A DNA stretch of 64,000 nt from Litorivivens sp041624475. GTDB lineage: Bacteria; Pseudomonadota; Gammaproteobacteria; Pseudomonadales; Spongiibacteraceae. The position numbers and the translations under genes are program-made. Positions 1 through 8,567 of this stretch are shown here, piece by piece. The notes under the pieces are model-generated. The model was not told the DNA's origin and made no database searches. It saw nothing but the letters and a program-made list of their open reading frames with translations. The stretch lies in assembly GCF_041624475.1 (NCBI RefSeq), contig NZ_JBFJUX010000002.1, positions 62,001-126,000 of the forward strand, in the 5' to 3' direction. Numbering within the stretch: position 1 is the first letter of the stretch; each line of letters opens with the position of its first letter.

Positions 1-656
1 AAGGATTGGATCGGTTGATTCAGACGAATAGCGGTGAGGGTGTCCTGCAACGGTTTGCGCTGACGCTCGTGCATCAGAATGCCGCCACAGGCCACCATCG
101 GAACAGTGATCTGTTCGGCGAGCGCCAGGCAGCGCTCGTAAAAAATCTGCTCGCCCTGGCGGTACAGGCGTTGAAAGCCGAGCCACAAGCGTGGGCCGAA
201 CAGGTCTTTTAGGGTTTCTCCGTAGTGCGCTGCGTGTTCAAAGGCCGCCCCTTGAAACGGCATCAGCCAGACTGCAAAGCAGTGGCCACAGCTGCGGCTC
301 AGATCTTTCAGTGAGAGCCGGTAGTTGCCCTTGACGCTGTTCAGCCGGGCGCGACTGATCAGGGCTGACACGTCGGAATAGGCGCGTTTATCGGGTGCCA
401 GTAGAACGATGTGCAGGCCTTCCTCCAGCTGAAACTCCGCGCCGGCAATCAGCTTGATGCCGCATTGCTCGGCGGCAATATGGGCTCGCACGACACCGGC
501 CAGGCTGCACTCATCGGTGATGGCTAAAGCCTGATAACCCAGTGCGGCGGCCTGTTGCACCAGCTCGTGGGGGTGGGAGGCACCGCGCAGGAAGGAAAAA
601 TTGCTCAGGCAGTGGAGCTCGGCGTAGTCCGGCGGTTTGTGGTGCTGGTCGGACAT
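1..656 (-). CDS. dnaE2: Error-prone DNA polymerase DnaE2 (ImuC), N-terminal part
   Basis: About 218 N-terminal residues of a C-family DNA polymerase alpha-type subunit; the rest lies beyond the left edge. The ATG at 656-654 follows the imuB stop with no gap. The protein opens with a PHP domain: YAELHCLSNFSFLRGASHP and the later ITDECSLAG motif are typical of DnaE-type PHP modules. DnaE2 is the catalytic polymerase of the ImuA-ImuB-DnaE2 mutasome, which performs SOS-induced translesion synthesis and mutagenesis. The assignment to DnaE2 rather than replicative DnaE1 rests on the imuAB context and the early start of the PHP motif. It is probably co-transcribed with imuA and imuB from the LexA-controlled promoter near 2930. 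Confidence 0.93.
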   Translation of the reverse strand, partial: MSDQHHKPPDYAELHCLSNFSFLRGASHPHELVQQAAALGYQALAITDECSLAGVVRAHIAAEQCGIKLIAGAEFQLEEGLHIVLLAPDKRAYSDVSALISRARLNSVKGNYRLSLKDLSRSCGHCFAVWLMPFQGAAFEHAAHYGETLKDLFGPRLWLGFQRLYRQGEQIFYERCLALAEQITVPMVACGGILMHERQRKPLQDTLTAIRLNQPIQS

Positions 657-2105
657 TCAGGCAAACCAACCGTGCAGGTACCAGCGCTGTTGCAGGCGGT
701 CCTGATACACCCAGCACAGGGCGTAGTGAGAGGTGCGGGCAATGTAGTAGTCGCGCACCTGACGTTGCTGCCACCATTGATTGTCCAACCGCTCTGGCCC
801 CTGAAGTAAGGTCAGCGGGCCTTGCCAGCAGGGCTGCCGGTTTTTCTCCTGCAAAGGCAGAGGCGATTCAAGCAGCCAGAGAGGGCGCTCGGGGAAATCG
901 TCTTCAGGCCCATTGCGAGCGGTTTCGCGGCCGGTCGCCTGCTCAGGAAGATGCTGTTCCCGCAATGCTGGCTGCCACAGTGCCTGTTCTCCCAGTCGCG
1001 CTCGCAGCTTGTCGAGCAAGGCGAGATAACGGGCCTGGCGTTCGTGATCAAAAAGACTGATGTCGGAAAAGAGTTCCGTACTGCGCTGCTGAACCGCTTC
1101 AAACTCGGTGCAATGCAGGGCCAGTGAATCGACTGCACCGCGCAGGGTATAGCGCTCCAGCTTGAGGAGCACCAGCGACAGTAACTGGCGGCGATCGAAA
1201 TGGGCGTGAGAGACCGGCATGACCAGCTCATCGTGCTCGCCGTTGCAGTAACAGAACTGCCAGCGCAGCTGACGGCAGACCCACTGTTTTAGCTGGAGAT
1301 AGTGCCCGAGCTCATCGAGCAGCCCGGCCAGTGGAAAGCGCAGTTCCTCGCTACGGGTCAGTTCGCCATTGAACTGGCGTTCACTGAAAAAAACATCCGG
1401 CGGCTGAAAATAGGGGCGGGGGTCGGGTGCACTGCCGTAAAGTTGATTGAGCAGCCGGCTGAACCCCTTGCCAAAACGACGGCTCAGGGCGCTGTCGGGC
1501 AGCGCCTTGAGTTCGCCCAGTGTATTCAGGCCGAGCGTGAGCAGGCGTTCCTGTTGCTGTTTGTCGCAGGGCAGATGGGCGCTGGGCTGCCGGTTGAGCT
1601 GATCGATGACCGCGGCTTCGTTGAGCTGGCCGTCAGCGTCCAGCAGGGTGGTGATATCTAGCTGGCCGTAGCTCAGCAGGGTGGCGGCCCAAGGTGTATG
1701 CCCCAGCCCATAGCTGGCCGGAATGCGGCGTTTGCGAAACCCGCTGCGCAGTCGCCGGAACAGGGGCTTGAAGCCGTCAAACAGTTTCAGTGAGCCGCAA
1801 ATATTCAGCAGCAGGCAGTCGGGCTTAGCCAGGCTGACTTCGGGCGTAAAGCGGTAGGCCCAGAGGGCGAGCTGGGCAAGGCGTTGTTGCATATGCTCGG
1901 CATCGGGCTGGCGGCACTGTAATTCCGGGCACAGGCTGCGCGCCGTGCTCAGGGACTGACCGGGGCGAACACCGGCCGCTGCGGCTGCCCGGTTAACCTC
2001 GTCTATCCGGTTATTCAGCAGCAGGGCCTGCGGGCCCAGCTGGCGTTGCTCTGGGGCCAGCGCCTGACCCAACAGCAGGCGGGGAAAACGAATGCACAGC
2101 CACAT
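657..2105 (-). CDS. imuB: ImuB, Y-family polymerase-like mutasome protein
   Basis: 482 residues, from the ATG at 2105-2103 (MWLCIRFPRLLL). A longer reading to 2204 is open, but this ATG overlaps the imuA stop by one base, the arrangement expected for translational coupling. ImuB resembles DinB/UmuC polymerases across its fingers and palm but the family lacks the catalytic acidic residues; it acts as a scaffold that links ImuA, DnaE2 and the beta clamp. The N-terminus here shows no Y-family DxD start motif, consistent with a non-catalytic member. The C-terminus contains the WLLESP and ARTSHYALCWVYQD stretches typical of ImuB. Its stop directly abuts the dnaE2 start. Confidence 0.93.
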   Translation of the reverse strand: MWLCIRFPRLLLGQALAPEQRQLGPQALLLNNRIDEVNRAAAAAGVRPGQSLSTARSLCPELQCRQPDAEHMQQRLAQLALWAYRFTPEVSLAKPDCLLLNICGSLKLFDGFKPLFRRLRSGFRKRRIPASYGLGHTPWAATLLSYGQLDITTLLDADGQLNEAAVIDQLNRQPSAHLPCDKQQQERLLTLGLNTLGELKALPDSALSRRFGKGFSRLLNQLYGSAPDPRPYFQPPDVFFSERQFNGELTRSEELRFPLAGLLDELGHYLQLKQWVCRQLRWQFCYCNGEHDELVMPVSHAHFDRRQLLSLVLLKLERYTLRGAVDSLALHCTEFEAVQQRSTELFSDISLFDHERQARYLALLDKLRARLGEQALWQPALREQHLPEQATGRETARNGPEDDFPERPLWLLESPLPLQEKNRQPCWQGPLTLLQGPERLDNQWWQQRQVRDYYIARTSHYALCWVYQDRLQQRWYLHGWFA

Positions 2106-2860
2106 CAATGGATTTCCACTAAGGGTGTGGTCTGAGGCCTGGATCGGGGTTGGGCCAGACGCAGGCGACTTTTGCGCCGCAGCCGTTTGCGCGCTACCGG
2201 CCACAGGCTGGGAGGCTGCTGTTGGTGCAAAAGAAAGGGCTTGCGAGGCAGAACAAGCTGTTGTCCGGAGGGGCCGCCGCTCTGTTTGAACAGCTCCACT
2301 GCCAGCTGCTGTTCACCGGCCTGCAGCCGGATTCTCAGGGGCGCGGGCGAGCTTTGCTGGCGGCAGTTTTCACTGCGAAAGTGAATGTGCCAGCAGTGAT
2401 GTTCTCTGGCTGCCAGCTGCAGGCGGCGCAGGTCGCGGTCGCTCAGGCGCTGTCTGCCGGTCCAGTTCAAGACGGCGGCGCAGGTCGCTGAGCGCAGCAG
2501 TTCTTCGCCGGCCCAGAGCTGTTCGGTCAGGCTACTGGTATCAATAAACAGGCAGTTATTCAAGCGAAAGCCGGCCTGTTTCAACGCCGGCGCGCTGGGC
2601 CTGAAGGGTGGGTTCAGCCAGACGATGGTCTGCTGCTGGCTGAGACTGGACAGGGCGGGCGTCAACAGGCTCAGCTCGCCAATGCCACTGTAGTCACAGA
2701 GCAATTCTGTGCTTCCAGCCACGGGCCAGCCACCACTGTGTAGCGCGCGGTCCAGCGCGGAATAACCACTCTTGATGCTGCCATGGGCGGCAGCCGTGGT
2801 GTTGCGTTGGGAGCCGCGCCACAAGCGGGGGTTTTCCAATAAGTGTGTTATCTCAGACAT
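2105..2860 (-). CDS. imuA: ImuA, SulA/RecA-like mutasome accessory protein
   Basis: 251 residues beginning at the ATG 2860-2858. It is the first gene of the imuA-imuB-dnaE2 operon and is annotated in many genomes as SulA-like or 'translesion synthesis-associated protein ImuA'. The recognisable region is the N-terminal YSALDRAL..GGWPVAGSTELL segment, which corresponds to the RecA/ImuA fold, although a canonical Walker A GxxxxGKT is absent. Family knowledge places ImuA in contact with ImuB and RecA in SOS mutagenesis. The gene overlaps imuB by one base. A LexA box lies 60-80 bases upstream. Confidence 0.9.
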   Translation of the reverse strand: MSEITHLLENPRLWRGSQRNTTAAAHGSIKSGYSALDRALHSGGWPVAGSTELLCDYSGIGELSLLTPALSSLSQQQTIVWLNPPFRPSAPALKQAGFRLNNCLFIDTSSLTEQLWAGEELLRSATCAAVLNWTGRQRLSDRDLRRLQLAAREHHCWHIHFRSENCRQQSSPAPLRIRLQAGEQQLAVELFKQSGGPSGQQLVLPRKPFLLHQQQPPSLWPVARKRLRRKSRLRLAQPRSRPQTTPLVEIH

Positions 2861-2919
2861 AACGCATGAATTTCTATCAATGAAGGGCGGCCCACTGGCT
2901 TACGCAGAGAGCTCGCGAG

Positions 2920-2939
2920 TACTGTATAAATATACAATA
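2920..2939 (-). promoter_or_regulatory. LexA (SOS) box of imuA-imuB-dnaE2
   Basis: On the plus strand the site reads TACTGTATAAATATACAATA, matching the gammaproteobacterial LexA consensus TACTGTATATATATACAGTA at 18 of 20 positions. It sits about 60 bases upstream of the imuA start. The rest of the 2861-3161 gap shows no further gene; it must also hold the promoter of the plus-strand PQQ dehydrogenase at 3162, which I could not place. Confidence 0.92.
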
Positions 2940-3161
2940 CTCTTGAATGCGTCCAAAGGCTAGCCCTTAGAATGAGGGCTGCCTCTTTAGAAAGGGTTCT
3001 ATTGATGGGCTTGGGAAATAGTTGCCCGAATCGGCTCAGATAGGATGTTGAGTAAAGCGTGCTGGGTGGGGCTTGAACGATCCGTAATAAAACACGCCTT
3101 GTGAGGCTGTTCTGGCAGAGTCATGATCGCTTTATAGTCCTTTAAGTGGAATATAAAAATA

Positions 3162-5333
3162 ATGACAGGAATTTCCTGCGGTCGCCTTTTTGTAATCAGT
3201 GTGGTCGTGCTGCTAGCCGCCGCTTGTGGAGATCGTCCGGGTCAGCCGCAGGTCATCCCTGAAACGTCCCTTGCCATTGATCAGGGTGACTGGGCGAGTT
3301 ATCTGGGGGACAAGAATGCGTCACATTATTCGCCGCTGTCTGAGATTAACCGGAACAATGTGGCTCAGCTGGAGCCTGCCTGGCGCTATAGCAGTGACGA
3401 CTCATCTGGTGATGGGCTCCAGTTACAAACCAATCCCCTGATTGTCGACGGTGTGCTCTACGGTTTGACTCCCGAGTTGGCAGTCTTTGCACTGGATGCA
3501 GCCACCGGGCGCGAGCTCTGGACCTTCAAGACACCGCGGGCATTGAGTTTATTACCCAACCCCGGGCGGGGCTTGGCACTATGGCCGGGCAACGGCGCTG
3601 CCCGGCCACGTCTGTTGGTGACGGCGGACTACTACCTCTATGCGCTGGACGTGCGCACGGGCGAGCAGATCACAACCTTTGGCGACGATGGTCGGGTGGA
3701 TTTACGGAAAGGGTTTTCCGATATCGACCCGAAGTCGATAGCGGTCAATGCGACATCACCGGGTGCGCTTTACGAGGACAAGTTGATTTTGGGCTCTCGC
3801 GTGTCGGAATTCGGTGGCGCTTCGCCTGGCGATATTCGCGCCTACAATGTGGTGACTGGCGAGCAGGAATGGCTATTCCGGACCATTCCGGCGAAAGGGG
3901 AGGCCGGTGAAGAGACTTGGCCGCCAGAGGCGAGAAAAACGTCCGGCGGGGCAAACTCATGGGCCGGCATGACGGTGGATACGCAGCGAGGTCTGGTGTT
4001 TGCACCCACGGGATCGGCCACCTTTGATTTCTATGGCGGGGATCGCGAAGGCGACAACCTCTACGCGAACACCCTGCTTGCCTTGGATGCGGATACGGGA
4101 GAACGAGTTTGGCACCAGCAGTTGGTGCGCCACGATTTATGGGATCGCGATCTACCCGCACCGCCCAACCTGATTACGCTGGAGCTGAACGGGAGAAAGG
4201 TGGAAGCGGTGGCTCAGGTCACCAAAACGGGGCACATCTTTGTGTTTGAGCGGGAAACAGGGGAGCCGGTATTTCCGCTGAAAGAGGTGGTCGTGGGAGG
4301 CGAGGCCCTGCCCGGTGAATACGCCCCCGCAACGCAGCCTCTGCCGGACATCTTGCCCGCCTTTACCCGCCAAACACTGGGGCCCGAAGATTTGTCGACG
4401 CGAACACCCTTGGTTACCGAGGTCGTGCGTCGCAAATACGAGCGCTTGGCCTATGAAGGGCTGTACACCCTGCCGAGCCTGGAAGGCACTCTGGTGTACC
4501 CGGGCATTGATGGTGGAGCGGAGTGGGGTGGTGCCGCCTGGGAAGAGGATTCGCAAACGCTGTTTATCAATGCCAATGAAGTCCCCTACGTGATTCAAAT
4601 GGTCGCCGGTGCGGCTACTGAAGACGCGGTAAAAACGCCTCGCGCGGCTTATCTGATGGGGTGTTCCGGTTGTCATGGGGTTGATCGACAGGGGGATGGG
4701 CTGACCGTGCCGTCATTGATCGGACTGTCCGAGAGGATGGGACCTCTACAGGCCTATCGGATAGCCCGTGACGGCCGCGGCCGAATGCCGGCCAATGAGA
4801 TCCTGCCCTGGTATGGGCTGGCTGCTGTTATTGGTTACCTTTATCTGGCAGATGACGAGCCGGAGCCTGAAACCCGCCAAGCGAACGGCAGCTTTGAATT
4901 TCTCAATGCCGGCTGGCAGAAGTTCGTCGATCCCGACGGTCTGCCGGCCAGCAAGCCACCCTGGGGCACATTAACGGCCATTGATCTGGCCAGCGCGTCG
5001 ATAAAATGGCGGCTCCCGCTCGGGGATTACCCTAAAGCGCTGGCAATGGGTTATCAGGGCCTGGGCTCGGAAAACTACGGTGGGCCTGCAGTCACTGCCG
5101 GTGGTCTGTTGTTTATTGGCGCTACTCCGGATTCAAAATTCCGCGCCTTTGATAGCGACAGTGGAGAGCTTTTGTGGGAGACGCAGTTGCCGGCCCCGGC
5201 CTTTGCCACGCCGGCGGTTTATCGCGCCGGCGGCAAACAGTACGTGGTGATAGCGGCGGGTGGCGGCAAGCTGGGACAGGCGTCGGCGGCGGAATATATG
5301 GCCTTTGCACTGCCCGATACGGTTGAGCCGTAA
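3162..5333 (+). CDS. PQQ-dependent dehydrogenase with inserted cytochrome c domain
   Basis: 723 residues. The N-terminus has a hydrophobic signal ending at Cys22 (LLAAAC), so it is probably a periplasmic lipoprotein. An eight-bladed PQQ propeller is indicated by the repeated 'ALDAATGRELW'-type blade motifs and the DLWDRDLPAPP motif that carries the likely catalytic Asp in glucose-dehydrogenase-like members. A c-type haem motif CSGCH is at residues 501-505, inside the propeller sequence between blades rather than at the C-terminus. Such quinohaemoproteins oxidise alcohols, sugars or polyols in the periplasm and pass electrons through the haem. The substrate cannot be read from sequence. It stands alone, converging on panD across a terminator. 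Confidence 0.87.
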   Translation: MTGISCGRLFVISVVVLLAAACGDRPGQPQVIPETSLAIDQGDWASYLGDKNASHYSPLSEINRNNVAQLEPAWRYSSDDSSGDGLQLQTNPLIVDGVLYGLTPELAVFALDAATGRELWTFKTPRALSLLPNPGRGLALWPGNGAARPRLLVTADYYLYALDVRTGEQITTFGDDGRVDLRKGFSDIDPKSIAVNATSPGALYEDKLILGSRVSEFGGASPGDIRAYNVVTGEQEWLFRTIPAKGEAGEETWPPEARKTSGGANSWAGMTVDTQRGLVFAPTGSATFDFYGGDREGDNLYANTLLALDADTGERVWHQQLVRHDLWDRDLPAPPNLITLELNGRKVEAVAQVTKTGHIFVFERETGEPVFPLKEVVVGGEALPGEYAPATQPLPDILPAFTRQTLGPEDLSTRTPLVTEVVRRKYERLAYEGLYTLPSLEGTLVYPGIDGGAEWGGAAWEEDSQTLFINANEVPYVIQMVAGAATEDAVKTPRAAYLMGCSGCHGVDRQGDGLTVPSLIGLSERMGPLQAYRIARDGRGRMPANEILPWYGLAAVIGYLYLADDEPEPETRQANGSFEFLNAGWQKFVDPDGLPASKPPWGTLTAIDLASASIKWRLPLGDYPKALAMGYQGLGSENYGGPAVTAGGLLFIGATPDSKFRAFDSDSGELLWETQLPAPAFATPAVYRAGGKQYVVIAAGGGKLGQASAAEYMAFALPDTVEP

Positions 5334-5448
5334 TTATCAATCGAACTCGATAATCAGCCCTGCTGTGCGCGCCGGTTGTGGTGCGGTCAGCGATATATTT
5401 TGAACGTGCAGATTTTTTGAAAAGTGTTGGATGAGCGGGCACAAAAAA

Positions 5449-5470
5449 GGGGGCGAAGAGCCCCCTTTTC
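5449..5470. terminator. Bidirectional terminator between PQQ dehydrogenase and panD
   Basis: Six-base-pair perfect stem GGGGGC (5449-5454) / GCCCCC (5460-5465) with a five-base loop, preceded by six A and followed by four T, so it can act on both convergent transcripts. Confidence 0.85.
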
Positions 5471-5488
5471 GTGGAATGTCGTGGTCAA

Positions 5489-5869
5489 TCAGGCAACTTG
5501 CACCGGAATGGCGTTGCTGCTGTGGCTGACGGTGTTGTCCGGGTTCATGTAGATCAGACGCGGCTTGAAGTTGATCAGCTCGGCTTCTGAGTAGATGCCG
5601 TAGGCGCAGATAATGATGGTGTCGCCCACGCCGGCCTTGTGCGCAGCCGCGCCGTTGACTGAAATGATACCGCTGTTGTCTTCACCGCGGATGATGTAGG
5701 TGGTGAAGCGCTCGCCATTGGTGACGTTGTAGATATCGATCTGCTCGTATTCACGCAGGCCAGCCAGGTCCAATAGCTTGCCGTCGATGGCGCAGGAGCC
5801 TTCATAGTTGAGCACCGCGTGGGTAACGGTAGCTTTGTGAAGCTTGGCTTTCAGCATGGTGGACTGCAT
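5489..5869 (-). CDS. panD: Aspartate 1-decarboxylase
   Basis: 126 residues, full length. Converts L-aspartate to beta-alanine for pantothenate synthesis. The proenzyme cleaves itself between Gly and Ser at the conserved YEGSC motif (about residues 23-27), producing the pyruvoyl cofactor; that motif is intact. The start MQSTMLKAKLHKA is the usual family start. It lies 53 bases downstream of panC on the same strand, probably in one transcript driven from the promoter before panC. Confidence 0.97.
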   Translation of the reverse strand: MQSTMLKAKLHKATVTHAVLNYEGSCAIDGKLLDLAGLREYEQIDIYNVTNGERFTTYIIRGEDNSGIISVNGAAAHKAGVGDTIIICAYGIYSEAELINFKPRLIYMNPDNTVSHSSNAIPVQVA

Positions 5870-5922
5870 ACGCTGTTCCTTTCTCTCTCTTTGCCTAACG
5901 TGCCTGTGCGAACCGGCCCAAA

Positions 5923-6807
5923 TTAATGGGCGGCAAGCATACCCCAGTCGGCGCTGGGATTGAAGTTCAGGGTGACATTATCGATCAGCCTGGTTTCACC
6001 CAGGCGGGCCGCCGCCAGTATAACAATCTCTTCGGTGTCCAGAGTTACCTGATCCAGGGTTCTGGCATCGCAGATTGAGAAGTAATCGGGCTCAAAACCG
6101 GCATCCAGCAGTGACAGGCGAGCGTGCCGCTCCAGCTCCGCATAGCTGTCAAAGCCGCAGGCGATGGCCTCGCGGCACTCCTGCAGGGTTTTGTGCAGGA
6201 AGGGGGCCAGTTCGCGCTGGGCGCGGGACAGGAAACCGTTGCGTGAGCTCATGGCCAGACCATCGAGATCGCGGGCTGTGGTGACACCCTCGATTTCAAT
6301 GGGCATGCACAGATCGGCCACCATCTTGCGAATGACGGCGAGCTGCTGGAAATCCTTTTTGCCGAATACGGCGACATCGGGCTGAACGATCTGGAACAGC
6401 TTGGTGACAACCGTGGATACACCGTCAAAATGTCCGGGGCGGCTGGCGCCACAGTGACGTTCAGAAACGCCGGGGACGGAAACGATGGACTGCTCACCCA
6501 TGCCGTTGGGGTACATTTCGGCTACACCGGGGTGAAACAGGTACTGAACGCCTTCCGCAAACAGCTTTTCCTTGTCGGCGGTCAGGGTGCGGGGATACTT
6601 GTCGAGATCTTCGTTGGCGCCGAATTGCAGCGGATTGACAAAAATGCTGACCACTACAACCTCGCCCAGTTCATGGGCACGACGCACCAGCTGCAGATGG
6701 CCCTCATGGAGATTACCCATGGTGGGGACAAAGGCAATGCGTCGACCGTTACGTCGTTCGCTGGCCAGGGCTTCTCTCAGCCGCGCTGTTGTACTGAAGG
6801 TTTTCAT
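5923..6807 (-). CDS. panC: Pantothenate synthetase (pantoate-beta-alanine ligase)
   Basis: 294 residues from the ATG at 6807-6805; a TTG nine bases upstream is also in frame, but the ATG has AGGAAG nine bases before it. The enzyme joins pantoate and beta-alanine using ATP. Nucleotidyltransferase signatures are present: VPTMGNLHEGHL (HxGH-type), FVNPLQFG, YPRTL, GASRPGHFDGVSTVV, FGKKDFQQL and MSSRNGFL (KMSKS-equivalent). It is separated from panB by 290 bases that hold its own promoter and a long inverted repeat, unlike the tight panBC pair of many relatives. Confidence 0.97.
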   Translation of the reverse strand: MKTFSTTARLREALASERRNGRRIAFVPTMGNLHEGHLQLVRRAHELGEVVVVSIFVNPLQFGANEDLDKYPRTLTADKEKLFAEGVQYLFHPGVAEMYPNGMGEQSIVSVPGVSERHCGASRPGHFDGVSTVVTKLFQIVQPDVAVFGKKDFQQLAVIRKMVADLCMPIEIEGVTTARDLDGLAMSSRNGFLSRAQRELAPFLHKTLQECREAIACGFDSYAELERHARLSLLDAGFEPDYFSICDARTLDQVTLDTEEIVILAAARLGETRLIDNVTLNFNPSADWGMLAAH

Positions 6808-6960
6808 ACCACCCAACTTCCTACTCGTGCCATCGCTGATATGCAGATGCAGGTTGCTGTGATGTCAGTCCGCTTTCGCTGCGGGCTGGCGCCCATCTTC
6901 CATATTGCCGGAAGCCACTGTCGCAGTGTTTACAATGTGTACAAGGGACAGAGGCGGGCA

Positions 6961-6989
6961 AGTATGCCCCAATCATGGGGGGGGTTCAA
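6961..6989 (-). promoter_or_regulatory. Probable sigma-70 promoter of panC-panD
   Basis: On the minus strand TTGAAC (6989-6984) and CATACT (6966-6961) are separated by exactly 17 bases. Each matches the consensus hexamer at 4 of 6 positions. A perfect inverted repeat begins four bases upstream of the -35 hexamer. Confidence 0.5.
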
Positions 6990-6993
6990 TGCT

Positions 6994-7030
6994 TTTTGGT
7001 AACAAATTTCCATCGATTGTGTTACCAAAA
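6994..7030. promoter_or_regulatory. Perfect 11-bp inverted repeat upstream of panC, likely operator
   Basis: Arms TTTTGGTAACA (6994-7004) and TGTTACCAAAA (7020-7030) are exact reverse complements, 15 bases apart. A further GTAACA half-site follows at 7046-7051. The element has no T-tract suited to termination on the minus strand and sits next to the proposed panC promoter, so a protein-binding site is more likely than a terminator. The regulator is unknown. Confidence 0.6.
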
Positions 7031-7058
7031 GAAGCGGTGTTATAACGTAACATGATAG

Positions 7059-7095
7059 CCTGAAAGGCCCGCCAGACGCGGCTTTCAGGGTTTTT
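7059..7095. terminator. Hairpin just downstream of panB
   Basis: Stem CCTGAAAG (7059-7066) / CTTTCAGG (7082-7089) with a GC-rich loop. The T-run is on the plus-strand side (7091-7095), so as a minus-strand terminator of panB it is imperfect; it may still mark the 3' end of the panB transcript. Confidence 0.45.
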
Positions 7096-7097
7096 GT

Positions 7098-7889
7098 CTA
7101 CTCAAAGCTGTGTTCGGGGCCCGGAAACTCGCCCTGTTCGACCGCGATTTTGTAGTTGGCAAGGGCGGTTTGGATGTCTGGCGCATCCGCAAGGAAGTTT
7201 TTAACAAATTTCGGAATTCGGCGGGATACGCCCAGCAGGTCGTGCAAGACCAGTACCTGAGCATCGGTTTGAGGGCCGGCGCCGATACCGATAACCGGTA
7301 TTGTCAGGGCCTCGCTGAGGCGTTGGCCCAGTTCTGTGGGCACGCATTCCACTACCAGCAGGGTGGCGCCGGCATTTTCCAGTGCCTTGGCATCTGTAAT
7401 GATCCGGCGGGCCCCAGCTTCGTCCCGGCCCTGTACCTTGAAGCCGCCGAGAGTATTGACCGACTGGGGCGTCAGCCCGAGGTGGCCGCAGACCGGGATG
7501 CCGCGCTCGGTGAGCAGGGCAATGCTTTCAGCCAGCCACTGGCCGCCTTCCAGTTTCACCATGTGGGCGCCGGACTGCATCAGTGCTGTGGCGTTGCGCA
7601 GCGTGTCATCAATTGTGTTGTAGCTGCCAAAGGGCAAGTCGGAGACGATCAGGGCTTTTTCTGTGCCCCGGTCGACACAGGCAGTGTGGTAGCACATGTC
7701 CTCGACCGAGACCGGCAGGGTGCTGGTGTGGCCTTGCAGTACATTGCCGAGCGAATCACCTACCAGGATGACATCGATACCGGCCTGGTCGACGAGGCGG
7801 GCAAAGGTGGCATCGTAGGCGGTCAGTACGGCGAATTTTTCGCCTTGCGCTTTCTTGGCCGCAAGCGATTGTGGGCTGATTTTGTTCAT
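7098..7889 (-). CDS. panB: 3-methyl-2-oxobutanoate hydroxymethyltransferase (ketopantoate hydroxymethyltransferase)
   Basis: 263 residues, normal length. Transfers a hydroxymethyl group from methylene-tetrahydrofolate to alpha-ketoisovalerate, the first committed step of pantothenate synthesis. Family motifs visible: TAYDATFARLVDQAG, VGDSLGNVLQGH (metal and substrate binding), GAHMVKLEGG, GHLGLTPQSVN and IGIGAGPQTDAQVLVLHD. Twelve bases separate it from dgk upstream. The grouping with folK is logical because its co-substrate is a folate. Confidence 0.97.
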   Translation of the reverse strand: MNKISPQSLAAKKAQGEKFAVLTAYDATFARLVDQAGIDVILVGDSLGNVLQGHTSTLPVSVEDMCYHTACVDRGTEKALIVSDLPFGSYNTIDDTLRNATALMQSGAHMVKLEGGQWLAESIALLTERGIPVCGHLGLTPQSVNTLGGFKVQGRDEAGARRIITDAKALENAGATLLVVECVPTELGQRLSEALTIPVIGIGAGPQTDAQVLVLHDLLGVSRRIPKFVKNFLADAPDIQTALANYKIAVEQGEFPGPEHSFE

Positions 7890-7901
7890 GGGCGACTCCC
7901 G

Positions 7902-8552
7902 TTACACCAGGCTCGGGTTAAAGTAGTGGCGGCCACTGCGAATGCGCGGAATATAGTCAACCAGTTGCCGGAAGTCACGCTCGTTGTTGGCGAAGTCGAT
8001 ATCTTCGGCATTGATAATCAGCAGCGGTGAAGCATCGTAGTAGTGAAAGAATTCGCTGTAAATTTCGTTGATGGTTTCCAGGTAGCTGCGCTCGACCCGC
8101 TGTTCGTAGCGAATGCCGCGGTTCTGGATGCGACTCATCAATACGTCGGCAGGCGCCTGCAGGTAAATGACCAGGTCAGGTACCGGCGCGTCGAGGGTCA
8201 GCTGCTCATAGACTTTGTCGTAGAGGGCCATTTCGTCGGCGTCGAGATTGGCGCGGGCGAACAGGCGATCTTTTTGCATCAGAAAGTCGGCAACCTGGCG
8301 GGGGGCGAACAGGTCGGCCTGTTTGAGTTCGTCGAGTTGTTCGACGCGCTGAAAGAGGAAAAACAGCTGGGTTGCCAGCGCTGACTGGCGGCGATTTTTA
8401 TAGAAGCGTTCGAGAAAGGGGTTTTCTTCCGCGCGCTCCAGCATGGTGTGATAACCAAAGTGCTCGGCCAGCTTCTGGGTGAGCGTGGTTTTGCCGACGC
8501 CGATCGGACCTTCGATCGCGATAAAATCCGGAAGCTCGCTCGTTTCAGTCAT
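7902..8552 (-). CDS. Deoxynucleoside (deoxyadenosine/deoxyguanosine) kinase family protein
   Basis: 216 residues of the dNK/thymidine kinase-2 fold. The P-loop GPIGVGKTT is at about residues 15-23; the ERAEENPFLERFY segment and the later DRLFARAN and RGIRYEQ (lid arginines) segments match deoxynucleoside kinases. It would phosphorylate salvaged deoxynucleosides. The position between folK and panB is common in gammaproteobacteria. It is 15 bases from folK, so it is probably part of the pcnB-folK-dgk-panB transcript. Substrate preference cannot be read from sequence. Confidence 0.88.
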   Translation of the reverse strand: MTETSELPDFIAIEGPIGVGKTTLTQKLAEHFGYHTMLERAEENPFLERFYKNRRQSALATQLFFLFQRVEQLDELKQADLFAPRQVADFLMQKDRLFARANLDADEMALYDKVYEQLTLDAPVPDLVIYLQAPADVLMSRIQNRGIRYEQRVERSYLETINEIYSEFFHYYDASPLLIINAEDIDFANNERDFRQLVDYIPRIRSGRHYFNPSLV

Positions 8553-8567
8553 TTACACTCCATTCCT

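Noticed and set aside
3162..5333. WDRD motif read as lanthanide-type Asp in the PQQ dehydrogenase (also WDFD in the one at 44753)
   Set aside because: The glucose dehydrogenase-like branch normally has D at this spot (WDxDxPA), so it is not evidence of lanthanide use.
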